From contig NC_059258.1 of the NCBI RefSeq assembly GCF_017591435.1, positions 600,071-664,070 of the forward strand: a DNA stretch of 64,000 nucleotides, given 5' to 3'. The notes under the pieces were generated by a model, which saw only the letters and a list, made by a program, of their open reading frames with translations, ran no database searches and was not told where the DNA came from. Position 1 is the stretch's first letter. Each line of letters begins with the position of its first letter. The stretch comes from Portunus trituberculatus. Its lineage: Eukaryota; Arthropoda; Malacostraca; Decapoda; Portunidae. The translations under genes and the position numbers were made by a program. Below, one piece after another: positions 21,291 through 33,938 of this stretch.

Positions 21291-22270
21291 CACTTCAAGA
21301 ACTGAGTTTCCTGCCGCAGGTTGCCAGGACACGCTGGTTTGGCTCTCCCTTCAGTAGTGGCAGGACCTGTAACAAATGTAATTTTACCTTTACACTTTAA
21401 TCATTAACAACCTTCTCAAATGTAGGCTAGGTGTTGTGTGGTGTGTAGTGTGGTTCCGCCCTGTTAAATATGCAGTGCATTCAATTTACCCACCACTACG
21501 GAACACTAATATGTAATAGTTAACTCCAAACCTGAAAAAAAAACTATTCCTCATTATATTCTGATTACGAACCTTGCGAGTTTATGTCAATTACCCTAGT
21601 TATATTACGTTTAACACCTACACCTCCAATGAGAGCGAAACGACCCAGCCCCTACCTGTGCCAAAGCGGTCTGCGTCCTCTTCTGAAGAAGCGGACCTGG
21701 AGTTACACTTATCACATGGACAGAGAGGAAGAGGAGGATGCTTAGCTTCTCCGACACCTGGGCGGGTACAGGTCTAACTGTAGCGCCGCTGTGGCTGACG
21801 AGTTCGCTCGTGTGAAAATGATGTGGCTTTACCAAGTTGGTAGTGCACAGATGTAAGGACGCCGGCGCCAGACTTGCGACGAAACGTGCTCATTTCCTGA
21901 TTGACGCCCGAGACTTGTTTGCCCATGTTCAGGGGACGGCCGGCATGACCCCACATTGTCCCTTGTTGTACACACTGCTGCAACAATAAAGTGATTAATC
22001 ATCAGGCAAGAAACATCCTTCACCTGCTGTGTCAGCAAGTCATTTTTTGTCATACACAAGACCCTGTGATACAAAGATAAATGGCACGGTATAATCATCA
22101 CAGTGACTGGAATCCAAATTAAATGCAACTACGTACATTATTACAAGCGTGTGGTGTTGTACCCAGCATGTGCACCACAACACGCTGAAACTTACCACTA
22201 TTGATCCTACACTTCCTGCCCCAGGTAGTGACAATCATGGTTAACTAAACAGTCTACAAAATATAGCTAT
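21291..22270. other. complex low-repeat segment, no gene recognised
   Basis: Balanced-composition sequence. On the minus strand a splice-like island spans about 21977-21656 (TTATTGTTGCAG before, GGCACAG then GTAGGG after), but no single frame stays open across it and no family is recognised. Confidence 0.4.
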
Positions 22271-22385
22271 ACACAGCCATTTTGGGCACTGTCCCCAAGA
22301 AAACATCCCGCGCGCTCGCCTCCACTCCCGGCGACCTCTCCGCAGCTCCTCCACCCAGCTGATTTGACGCCACAAAATAAAAAAT
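22264..22385 (-). repeat. dispersed 120-bp GC-rich repeat, copy 1 (inverted)
   Basis: On the minus strand GTGGCGTCAAATCAGCTGGG, TGGAGGAGCTGCGGAGAGGT, GAGCGCGCGGGATGTTTTCT and GGGGACAGTGCCC match the + strand copies at 22497 and 24838. Confidence 0.75.
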
Positions 22386-22496
22386 TTAGGGATTATAATT
22401 TTGTTTCTGCGCAGGGATTCCTTGAGACATGTCATGTATCTTAAGAGTTACGCAACGGTAAAATGGTTGAGAAACGCTGCCTTATTCGTCTCTCTC

Positions 22497-22625
22497 TCTC
22501 GTCGACCAATAGCGTGGTTTCATTTATGTGACGTCAAATCAGCTGGGTGGAGGAACTGCTAAGTGGGAGCCGGGAATCGAGGTGAGCTCGCGGGACGGTT
22601 TCCTGAGGACAGTGCCCCATTTTGA
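22497..22625 (+). repeat. dispersed 120-bp GC-rich repeat, copy 2, with CCAAT and CRE
   Basis: After a CT stub the element reads GACCAATAGCGTGG, GTGACGTCAAATCAGCTGGG, TGGAGGAACTGC and GGGACGGTTTCCTGAGGACA. In this copy the conserved TGGCGTCA has become TGACGTCA, a perfect CRE palindrome. Confidence 0.75.
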
Positions 22626-23655
22626 AGCTTCTACATAAACCCCTTTCTCGCATTCAGAAACATTAAACGCACACATGTGAAGTGCCGTGACGTTTCAGCT
22701 CTTGACACTTTACGCCGCCTTACATTTAATGGTACACTGGTTCACAGCACATACGAAACAGGGGGTGAAACGTCAAGGCACCCAACAACTTTCACACAAC
22801 GCAACATCCTACTAACTTAACAACCCTAACTATTTCTCAAATGCCATTTCAGAGTTAAACAATCAGTTTTACATTAACACTTGAGAATGCACAGATATTC
22901 CTAATGCAAGACACCTAGAGAGGACGGATTCCAACCTGAGTAAGACAGGAATGTAAATGTGGCTAGTAGGGAGAGCAACTGGGTAACCGCAGACAACTGT
23001 TCAGGGTCAGGCTTACGAAGCACTTAATGGTACGAAGCACTTCCCATTAATAGAGCACTAATGTGTTACTTCATTACGGAATTGCAACTTCCAATGCGGA
23101 TTAACGATTATCAAATAGCAAACTGATAAAAAATACAAAAAATAGTTCCATGAAATATCAGACAACACCATGTCCTCTAACACAGCAGGGAGCTTTGAAA
23201 TGATCTTATTCATGAGAAAAGATAAAAATCGTTCATTACACACGCGCTATCAAAAGCACCACTGTCGTGTACAGCATACCTTACCGACACACAGCAACGC
23301 CACGAGAGGAATGGCACCACACCAACGCACAACCAATTACTCAAAGTGGTGACAAGGCACTAGTGACTAGGCAGAGACACCGCGCACACACGTTTTACCT
23401 CCACCACGGCTACTGAGGAAATCGTTCTGTTGTGCCTCACTGCTCCCCGCTTCACCTCCTCTTCCTACTCCCCCCTCCTCCCTTGTTTGCAGTAGACACT
23501 TAATAACTATCTAGCCCCCGTTCTATATAAGCATTGCTACCTTTAGCCTAAGCCGGTGGTTACCCACGCCACGTAGGTGTTATTTAGACCTCCTCACTTA
23601 CGTCACACTCCTGTACATAGCTTTATGTGTATCCATTTATCATCTCTCTATCTGC
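22626..23655. other. no gene recognised
   Basis: Complex AT-leaning sequence. Small open frames at 23058-23352 overlap on both strands with no recognisable domain. Confidence 0.45.
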
Positions 23656-23656
23656 C

Positions 23657-23808
<152 letters not shown>

Positions 23809-24280
23809 TTGTCATATTCATTATTATTGTTATTATCGTTATCATTATCATTAATTAGTATCATTATTATTATTACTATTGTTGATATCATTAGTCATTA
23901 TTATTGTTGTTGTGAGGACACGGCACGTAGCTACGGAACATAATATATCCAGGTGTCACATTAGTGGAATGTCAAGACACATAATCCTTTAACCAGCCAA
24001 ACAAACTTGTCCACATTTCCTGCACTAATTATGAAGCACGTGGGCCTACAGGCATGACGCGTAAATAACCTGCCAATGCTAACACTGAAATGAGGATGTC
24101 ATGGCTTGAACAGCTTGTTTCAGCGAGGCGGGGATGCCACCTGCCGCCTGGGCCCTGACACATGACAACTTGCACCACGTCCTGGCACGTCATTCGCTCT
24201 TCGGCAGTTGCTGACCACATCACCTTGTCACCTTTTGCTCACCACAAATTAGTTGTTTGTTACTACTCTTTGTATATGCC

Positions 24281-24433
24281 TGTGTGTGTGTGTGTGTGTG
24301 TGTGTGTGACTATTCGCTGTTATTCTTATAATTTGTTCCCATACTTTTCACTGTATGACGCCAAGAGCGCAATAAATTAATCAATAACAACAACGATCCT
24401 GCTACCATCACACACACACACACACACACACAC
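24281..24433. repeat. (GT)n and (CA)n arrays facing each other
   Basis: (GT)n at 24281-24308 and (CA)n at 24411-24433 are complementary and about 100 bp apart, so this segment could fold as an inverted repeat. Confidence 0.85.
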
Positions 24434-24517
24434 CGGTAAAAAAGTGGAATGCATTGAGTGATGAGGTTGTTGCAGCACATAGTGTGTATAACTTTAACGA
24501 ACAATACGACAAGTGGA

Positions 24518-24580
24518 GACATGGAGACAGGACACTATGAGCCCCGCCCGAACCCTGTACAATACAACTAGGTAAATGCA
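24518..24580 (+). mobile_element. LINE 3'-end scrap
   Basis: ACATGGAGACAGGACACTAT, CCCTGTACAATACAACTAGG and TAAATGCA match the reverse complement of the LINE remnant at 6118-6190, including its ACTAGGTAAAT tail. Only the last 60 bases are present. Confidence 0.65.
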
Positions 24581-24740
24581 CCACTGAGTAACGCCACCTC
24601 GTTTCAGCTGGAGATAAGGCACCACTGGGGGAGTCCCCGTGGCCCTACCGGCCATTTCTCACTGCGGCGAGTATAACGTACTAATTAATACTTCTATTAT
24701 ATTTCATGAGAATTCAGAGGGATGATACAAATCAGAAAAC

Positions 24741-24743
<3 letters not shown>

Positions 24744-24823
<80 letters not shown>
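24744..24823. repeat. (GA)n microsatellite
   Basis: About 40 GA units, immediately before the third copy of the 120-bp repeat. Confidence 0.95.
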
Positions 24824-24826
<3 letters not shown>

Positions 24827-24837
24827 TTCTTTTTATT

Positions 24838-24968
24838 CTCTCTCTCTTGTTAACCAATACAGTAGCTTGATACCTGTGGCGTCAAATCAGCTGGGTGGAG
24901 CTGCGAAGGGAGAGCCGGAAAACGAGGAGAGCTGGCGGGACGTGCATATTAGGACAATGTCCCCCCTA
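24838..24968 (+). repeat. dispersed 120-bp GC-rich repeat, copy 3
   Basis: CTCTCTCTTGTTAACCAATA, GTGGCGTCAAATCAGCTGGG, TGGAGCTGCGAAGGGAGAGC, GCTGGCGGGACGTGCATATT and AGGACAATGTCCCC align with copies 1 and 2. As in copy 2, a CT run and CCAAT stand at its left edge. Confidence 0.75.
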
Positions 24969-26060
24969 AAAAACAGTAATACCGAAACAAGATATCAACA
25001 ATAAATTACTGGCACGCAGTATATTGAAAAGAAAATCACCGGTAAAGTGGTATACTGAAGTGGCTCTAATGCCTAATATATCGATAATACCAAAGCAAAA
25101 ATTCCGCTTTTTCGGTATACCTATTACCAGTGCACATCCCTACTCTCTCCCCCTCTCACTGACATGACAAGATATAATATGCACGTGCTGGGTCAATACA
25201 AATGCCATTACGTTGCTGCACAGATGGTTTTCCAGCCAGACACAGCCAAGTGGAGGGTGTGCTGCTGCTGTGTTGGAAGCCAGACGCCACAACACAGCAG
25301 TAGTACAAAATATAATGTATAATGTAATCTATATGCCATCTATGTTCACGTGACTTGTTCCGAATGTGAACCAAAGAAAACGCAATGTGTGTGTGATGAT
25401 TGTCTGGTGTGAAAAATAAACATTCGTTGGTAACCGCCGTTAGAAAAAAAAAAATAATAATAATGGGATTGCCATGACCCCTCCTTCCCACAAAAAAAAA
25501 AAAAAAAATCAGACCAAGTTTAAGGAGCAATTAGCACATTGAAGCCCCGTCCTTCCTCTAAAGCAAGGAGGGTTCCATGTCTGCCAAGTCGCACCCTCCC
25601 CAACTGCTTCGGGGGGATGGACGGGGCCTCTGCAAATTTTTCTTTTTATGGGGGATGGGGTCATGTTAATCCCATTCACTTATTTATCTTTTCAGTCTAA
25701 ACTTGGGTCACATCAATCCTCCTCCTTTCTGTGGGGGAGCTAAGTCAATGCCATTCATTTCTAGCTTTTTTTCTGACTATTTACCTTAAAACTTAGTCTA
25801 AATCTGGGTCACATCAATCTTTTTTTTTAGTTTCTTTTGTAAGGATTGGTTCATATATACTGTTCCTCACCCTTGACCTTGAGGGCAGGAACTGTTACCA
25901 ACAACTGTTTATTACTCACACAAGACAGTCACAGCAACATTACTAAATCAAATAAATTCCACAGTTCACACTTATAACAAGAGTCAATCCATGCAACATT
26001 AATACTTAACTTACTGATAACTTACTGAGTACAAGTCAATAATGAATGAACGTTAGGATT
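24969..26060. other. no gene recognised
   Basis: Complex sequence with A-runs at 25443-25466 and 25493-25508 and a partly repeated phrase (CTAAACTTGGGTCACATCAATC at 25700 and 25802). It lies downstream of the XPD 3' end. Confidence 0.5.
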
Positions 26061-26073
26061 AAAGATGGCATTG

Positions 26074-26079
26074 TTTATT
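26074..26079 (-). terminator. candidate XPD polyadenylation signal
   Basis: AATAAA on the minus strand (AAATAAACAATGCC) lies about 330 bp downstream of the XPD stop, after the duplicated 3' UTR block. It is the first good signal in that direction. Confidence 0.55.
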
Positions 26080-26222
26080 TAGCATGTAGTACAAAACCTG
26101 CTGAGTTGTGGTGGACAGGCCAGGACTGAAGGCAGGTGGTGTGGTGGTGGTGGTGGTGATGCTGCTGACACTTTCCAGGCTGACAGGAGTGGTGGTGGCA
26201 GCAACAACACTGGCACTCCCTG

Positions 26223-26499
26223 ATAGAACATGTCACCCTTACTGCCGTAGAAAGGGTCCAGCTCCAGTGCCACCAAATCCTACAGTGTGACCAGGGCAAT
26301 GCTGTTGGCTGAGACGAGTTGGTCCAGGGTCAGCAGTGACATCCCCCAGCTGGTAGAATGCATCACCCTTACTGCCACAGAAAAGGTCCACCTCCAGCGC
26401 CACCGAACCCTACAGTGTGATCTGTGCCCGCCGCTGCACCTGGGCAATGCTGTCGGCTGAGTTGAGCTGCTCCAGGGTCAGCAGCGACACCCCCAGCTG
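26223..26499 (-). repeat. tandem duplication of XPD last-exon end and 3' UTR
   Basis: On the minus strand a 147-bp unit (26499-26353) starting CAGCTGGGGGTGTCGCTGCT covers the last 30 codons, the stop and the first 57 bases of the UTR. It is followed by a second diverged unit (26352-about 26223) starting CAGCTGGGGGATGTCACTGC. The second unit also contains ATTGCCCTGG..ACACTGTAGGATTTGGTGGC but lacks about 17 bp of coding sequence. Confidence 0.85.
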
Positions 26500-26550
26500 G
26501 TCGTCCCGAGTGAAGGGCTGGGCCATCTGTCTCAGCCAAGGCCGGGTTAG
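26410..26550 (-). CDS. ERCC2: XPD last coding exon
   Basis: After acceptor GTTTCAG the exon reads LTRPWLRQMAQPFTRDDQLG and VSLLTLEQLN..., ending QITL and TAG at 26412-26410. LRQMAQPFxRxDQLGxSLLxLEQL is conserved with human XPD. The C-terminus differs, and a diverged copy of most of this exon lies directly downstream. Confidence 0.93.
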   Translation of the reverse strand, partial: LTRPWLRQMAQPFTRDDQLGVSLLTLEQLNSADSIAQVQRRAQITL

Positions 26551-29500
26551 CTGAAACAAACATTTGGCATTTTTTTAAAGTTGGAAATGGTGTAAAATGT
26601 TTTAGGAGCTTTGTGGTTTTGCCTCATTTTCTTTATCAACATCTAGACAGCTCAAGTCATGTCACCTTCCCCTGTCAATACAATAATCTGTCACCTCCTT
26701 CCCCTGTCCATACAATAATCTGTCACCTCCTTCCCCTGTCCATACAATAATCTGTCACCTCCTTCCCCTGTCAATACAATAAATATGTTACTTCCTCCTC
26801 TATCAATACAATAAATCTGCCCATCTTTTCCTTATCAATACAATAAATCTACCAATCTCTTTCCTTATCAATACAATAACTTATCAGGAGTTGTCACATG
26901 CAAAATCAAAATCAGACCACTTCAAAACAAACACAGGGCATCTTGATAATGACACCCTATAAAGAACAACTACAGGTGGAAAATAAAGAGATCAAATACA
27001 TAATGATATAGAGAAATCTGACACAACCAGATGTCCACAACTCATTAAACTTGTAACATGTATAAACAAAAGTATGTTGGTGCAATCACAGCTCATAAAA
27101 CTCATAACATGCCTAAACTAAAAGCAATCACCTGAGACAATCGACTCACAAAACTCAAAACATGCTTAAACAAAACAATCTTGACACCTTTGCAGCTCAC
27201 AAAACTCGTAACATGCCTAAACAAAAGAATCTTGACACAATCACAACTCGCAAAACTCGTAATGCACCTAAACAAAAGCACTCACTTCTGTCACAATCAC
27301 AATTCACACAACTTGTAACATGCCTATACAAAAGCACTCACCTGACACATTCAACTCACAAAACTCAAAACATGCCTCAACAAAACAATCTTGACACAAT
27401 CACAACTCACAAATCTTGTAATGCACCTAAACAAAAGCACTCACTTGGCACATTCAACTCAAAAAACTCAAAACAAGCCTCAACAACAGCAATGACCACA
27501 CCTGCACAGCCTCCTCAGTGGACAGATTACACTTGCTGTCCATCAAGTACTCCTGGATCCAGCGAGGCAGTTTGCTCTTCTTGTCTGACCGTGAGAAGCG
27601 CTGGTCAGCGAAGAGCATGATTCCGTAGTCAGTCTTCCACGCATGACACGCCCCACACACTGCGCCGCGTGTCTCATTGCGTCAAATGTCAGGAAGTCGT
27701 TCTCTCGGATCTGCGGCAAATGTTTTCTTTGTTGGTATAGTGTGAATAAGGTTGTTTATTTTCTTAGTTTAATTTCACAGGTACTCAATGATGCTGGGAG
27801 TGTTACCTGCCTTGTGTGTTTTTAGTTCAATTCACAGGAAGGAAGGAGCATACAGGATTCTAGAGTTTGCTTGTTAGAAGAAAGATTTTGAATGCTGATG
27901 AACTCTTGCATTTGAGAGATGGATGGAACAAGATTGAAAGTAGAAAGTATTGTGTGTGAAGATGCAAAGGATGATTGAAGCACAAATATTAAGGTACACA
28001 GATGAAAGATTCTGAATTCTAATTAACTCCTGGATTTGAAAGATGGACAGAATAGGGAGTGAGAGAAAAGTTAGTATTGTGAGTGAGGATACAGAAATCA
28101 GAACACAAATTAGATGATACACAGATGAAAGATTTTGAATTCTGATGAACTCTTGCATTGAAAAAGTGGACAAAATAGGAGGAAAAAAAAAAGTACTATT
28201 GTGTGTGAAAGATCTTGAATTCTGAACTAATGCATTTGAGATATAAACAGAATAGAAGTGAGAGAATCAAGTGAGCCTTTTTGGAGGGTTTTCATTCCCC
28301 TTGACTGGCTTCCTTTCTTGCATAAAAAAAATTATAATAAAAATAAATAAATGAATAAATAAATAAATAAGAATAAATAAATATATAGAAAAATGCAAGT
28401 AATAGTGTGTGTGAGGCAGCCAAGATTGGAGCACAAGTAGAAGAGAAGAGGCTTACAAGTAGAAGAGAGAAGCCTTACATTGAACTGATCCCTGAGGTAC
28501 TCCAGCCTGGCCTTGAGAATCCTGCTCTGTGTGTACATGAAGGGGATGCCCATCATGATGACACAGCGCCCGTAGTGGTGGTCAAAATCAATACCCTCAG
28601 ACACCTTCCCCCGCGCCACCGCCAGCAGCAGCCCGCCACGCCCTCTGTCACACGCCTGCAGGAACACATTCACTAGACACACACTCACCACTACAGACAA
28701 GAAATATATTGCCAATAACTGATCATCCAATTGTAAAAAGCCCCATTAATTAATTACTTTTTTTATATTTTCACAATCCATAGCTTGAGTCACACCCAAA
28801 TCTAAAAAATAGCAAATTTATTCCCATCTTACTCATAAAACAACATTAATTCACAGCTCTTCATGTTCTTTTGCAAATCCACAACTTGAGTCATACCTAA
28901 TCTAAATAACATCAAATTTCTGACCATCCTACTCTATTTTTTACAATATTTTTGCAATATATAGCTCAAGTAACACCTGCCAGCTCAGCCAACCCTGCCC
29001 ACCTCACCAACCCTGTCCACTTCACCATGCCTCACCAATCCTGCCAGTTTTGCCACCTCACAAACCTTGCCCATCTCACCAGCCCTGCCCACCTCATCAG
29101 CCTTGCCCACCCCACCAATCCTGCTGGCCTCACCTTCATGTAATTAATAAGAGCGAGGGAGGTCTCTGCGTCATCCTGTGTCTCAATGAACACCAGCTTG
29201 TGTCTCTGCAAGTCACTGATGATGCCGTGATCGTACCAGGTAGCCACTACATTCTCCAGGTACAGGTATGAGGTGAAGAAACACACCATGCCTAACAGTG
29301 AAAAGACAAGGGGTTTATTTCTAACAGTGGAAAAAAAAAAAAAGGTTTATTCCTATCAGTGAAAAAGAGATGGTGGTTATTCTTGACAGTGAAAAATATG
29401 GGTTTATTCCTGTCAGTGAAAAGACGAAGGTGTTTATTGAGTCAATATCCATGTGTGACTTTCTCTCTCGCTAGATCTACACATTTGGAGAAAAAAAAAA

Positions 29501-32500
29501 AAATAAATAAATAAAATAAATAAATAAATAAAATAAAGAAATAAATAAAAAAATAAATAAAGAAAGAAAATAAAAAAAAAAATATAAATAAAATAAAAAC
29601 ACACACACACAAAGACAGACAGACACACACAGACAGACACTCACCGTCAGGCACACACCGCGCCATCTCCACCAGCAGCTTTCCATAATTCCTCACCACA
29701 GCCGGATCATCGCGAGACTCAAACTTAGAGGAGATGGACACCTGGTCGTTCCCCTTGGTCACAATCTGCAGCGGAGAACATAGGTAAAGGTGTCCTGATA
29801 ATGATACATGAATGACACATGAATATAGTTTGCCTTGCTTGAAATGACACATGAAAATAGTCTTGCCTTGCTACAAATGACATAAATTAGTCTTGTCTTA
29901 CTACAAATGACACATAAATTAGTCGGCCTGGCTTGAAATGACACATGAATACAGTTTGCCTTGCTTGAAATGACACATGAATCAGTCTGCCTTGGTACAA
30001 ATGACACAAACCATCATAACGTTAACTAGAGACTTGAAATAACACAAGTACTGTTTTCAAAGGCTACAAAGATGAATAGCAGAGTTTGCACATGTGTTCT
30101 TTTGATGATAATGTAGACTTTTGGTAATCTGTCACTTAAACTGTACAAACACCCTTAAAGGCCATTGTATCATCAACTAGAGCCTTGAAATAACTAAGGT
30201 ATGGAGCAGAAGTCTTGCAAATGCACACACACACCATAGGCAAAATACATCATTTGACAAGGCTCTAAACACAACAAAAACTTTATTTCAAACACCACAT
30301 CCATACACACACCATTTTTACACCACACAACACACACCACTACTCCCACACACACACCATGGGCAAAAGACATCATTTGACAAGGCTCTAAACACAACAA
30401 AATCTTTATCTCAAACACCACATCCACACACACCACCATGACACAACACACACACACTACACACACACACACACACACACACATAAGTAGGATACATCAT
30501 TTGGCAAGGCTCTAAGCACAAGAAAAACTCTATTTCAAACACATCCACACACACACACACACACCATGGGCAGGATGCAGGGTCTGGCGAGGGTCATGGT
30601 GAAGGAGCTCTGGATGACAGGATGGAAGTCCAGGAATCTTGGGGTACATATCCAGCGGGGAAAGTGTTCCGGAGGTGATGACGACGGTCTGGAACTTTGT
30701 AAACACTGGCTTGATGGCGATGGAGGAGTCGAGGCATCTGGAACGGGAATCAATTTGTTGTGGTGGTGATGGTGGTGGTGGTGGTGTTGATTGGTGTTTG
30801 TGTGTGGTTATAAAAGTTGTTATTGATATAATTATACGACTAAAGGTTGAATATAATGGAGAATTCAAATATAGTGGATTTAAACAGAGAAAGGAAGAGA
30901 AATTTACAGTTAACTGGGAGAAATAAAACAAAATTAACTGTAGAGTGAAAAAATACAGGTATTAAATAAAATGTAAGAATAATAAATAAAAAATAACAAA
31001 AAGTCAACCATAAAGTATCTAAACCCATAAAAAAAAAACAATAAAAAAAAAAATAACAAAAACCAAAAAAACTGAAAAAAACTGAACTTAATTAACCCCT
31101 TAGGTATTATGATGCATTTCTATATTCATTCTGGTGACTATTTGGTGATTTTCTACAGCTTCAGAAACTCATGTTGGGGATTAAAATAGTGACAACTGTA
31201 GCCATTAATCTTTTGACCTCCATAGACCCTTCCTGTCAATAAAAATGGTCTAATTGTACACAACTCTGAAGGTAAAAATGTTTCCCAGTACTGAAGAGGT
31301 TAAAATAATGAAGAATGTGGCCATTAATCTTCTGACCTCCATAGACCCTTTCTAATGTCAATAAAAAAATAGTCTAATCGTACACAAATCTGAAGGTAAA
31401 AATATGTCCCAGCACTGAAGAGGTTAACAGAACAAAACAACACACAAAGACAACAAAAACACACCACAGCCCCACCTTAAGTACAAAATAGGGTTGGGAA
31501 TGTTTGGCGCCAAAATAGGGTTGGGAATGTTTGGCGCCTTATCCTCGAATGGCTCAATGATGATGGCAAATCCTTGAAGGTATGTGGACACCAGAGTTGC
31601 AAAGTTGGCCACAGCGACGAGGGGGGCAAGATCACTCACGTCTGTCAATTCTAAGGAGCGAACGATCGACGCCAAACGCTCGGAACAGAACCTGGAGGGA
31701 ATGAGAAAGCTGTTTTTTCCTTTCTAAAAAATCAAGAGTAGGAAATGAGAAGGCTGTTAAGAGGGCTGTTTTTCATCATTTCTAAAAATCAAGAGGGAAC
31801 GAGAAAGCTGTTTTCATCCTTTCTAAAAATCAAGAACGTCTTTCAAAATGAGCGTAAACAAGAGGTAAAATGAAAGAAAAGAGGTAAATAGAAGGAAAAT
31901 GAAGAAGAGAAAGTAAAAAAAAGTAGGTGTATAAATAAGAGATGAAAGGAGACTAAAAGCAAAGAGGAATATAAAAGAAAAAAAAAAAAAAAGATGAATA
32001 AACAAGAGGTGAAATGAGAGGAAAGATGCAGAGGAGAAAAATGAAGAAGAGAAAGTAAAATAGACACATGAATAAATAAGAGATGGAAGGAGAGTAAAGC
32101 AAAAAATAGAATGAAAATGAAGAGAATGGAGGAGAATGTGAAAAAAAGAAAGAAAATAATAGAATGAGAATGAGAAGAAAGGAAGAGAGAAAGTAAATAA
32201 ATGGGTAAATGAATAAATAAGAGATGAAAGGAGAGCAAAGAAGCAAAAAATAGAATGAAAATGAAGAGAATGCAGAAGAAAATTAAAAAAGAGAGGAAAG
32301 AAAAGAATAGAATGAAAAATGAGGAGAATGGAAGAGAGAAAGTAAATAAACGGATACATGAATGAATAAGAGATGAAAGGAGAGCAAAAAGCAACAGAAC
32401 GTGGACGAGATGAGCTTGTGGTAATAAATTAGGTTAGGACAAATTACTTTTCCTTTTCTCTTATTCACCCACGTCTCATTTTTAATATTTTTTGCATTTT

Positions 32501-33869
32501 TGAACACTATGAAATCATCTTCAATTCCATCAACTGTCTTTCCCAATTTGTAAGATAATTTAGTACTGTTGAATGATGCAAGAAGATAAAAAAAAAAGAT
32601 GAGAAAGAAGGAAAATAAGAGGGAAGGCAAAGGAATTAGGAAAAGCAGTTAATATTTAGGACAATTTTGCCGTGTTAATTGATGCAAGGAACAGACAAGA
32701 GGATGAGAAATGGAAGGATTGTGGGAATAAGGAAAAGAAAAGGAAAAAAAATAAGGAAGAAAGCTAATAACATATCTTGAACACACACACACACACACAC
32801 ACACCTCAAGGGCTTGCGATCAATGAAAGCCCTAGCACGGATGTCCTTCAGGAAACCAGCGGGTGACTCCTGCACTGCGTGGGTGACTGTGAGGCGCATC
32901 TTGAGGAAATCCACCAGGCGACGGATGAAGGAGATGAAGTAGTCGGCCATGCGGATGTTCCCTGGTATGTTATCTAAGGGCGGATGAAGGCGGATGAGTG
33001 GATATTCTATTATTTGCATCGTTTTCTCTCTAGGATAGTGACCATTAAGATACAGTATGTTTGATTTTATTGGTTTATTTTTATTTTATTCCTTTCTAAA
33101 ATTAAGAGTGCTTTTAAAAATACACTACATTACAATCTATTTTATTATTTTTTTTCCTTTCCTGTCTAAAATCAAGAGCGCTTTTCAAAATACAATACAT
33201 TTAATTACAGTTTTATTAATTTTCATCCTTTCTAATATCAAGATCGTTTTCTAAAGTGAATGTAAACAAGAGATGAAAGGAGAGGAATAGAAAGAAAAGG
33301 AGGAAGTGAAAGAAGGAGACTAAAAAAGTAACTACATGAATAAACAAATGATGAAAGGAGAGTCAGAGTAAAGAAAAGAAGAAAATGATGAAGAGAATGA
33401 AAGCAAAAGTAAAAAAAAAAGGGAGAAAATAGAAGGAAAATGAGAATGAAGAAGAGAAAGTAAAGAAAGCAAATACATGAAGAAATTAGAGATAAAGAAG
33501 GATAAAAGCAAAGAACAGAAGTAAAATAAGGAGAATAAAGGAGAGGAAATGAGAAAAGAACAAAAAGAAAATGAAAAAAAAGAATGAAGAAGAAAAGTAA
33601 AAGAAATAAATAGAACAAAAATATGAAATAATGAAACACTATTGACTAAAAAATAAACAAACACACAACTTTATTCCAAAATGAACATAAAACAAGAAAC
33701 AAAAGGAGAGGAAAGAAGAAAAGAATGGACAAATGAGGAGAACGGAGGAGAGAGAATAAAAATAAATAAATAAAAATAAAAATAATAATAATAATGAAGC
33801 AATTTAGACAATAAGATAAACAAACACACAACTTTATCAATGCCCCTTTCCCTCCTGACAAGACAAGGT

Positions 33870-33938
<69 letters not shown>

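Noticed and set aside
20948..21400. 150-codon frame over the GC-rich minisatellite
   Set aside because: The unit is about 75 bp but units shift relative to the frame, so successive repeats encode different peptides. No homology or splice context.
21656..21977. Minus-strand protein-coding exon
   Set aside because: Splice-like edges exist, but no frame is open across the whole segment and no family is recognised.
31823..32394. Long minus-strand hydrophobic frames (FSLLSSLIHS repeats)
   Set aside because: They arise from purine-rich tandem repeats inside XPD intron 9, have no domain, and overlap in three frames.
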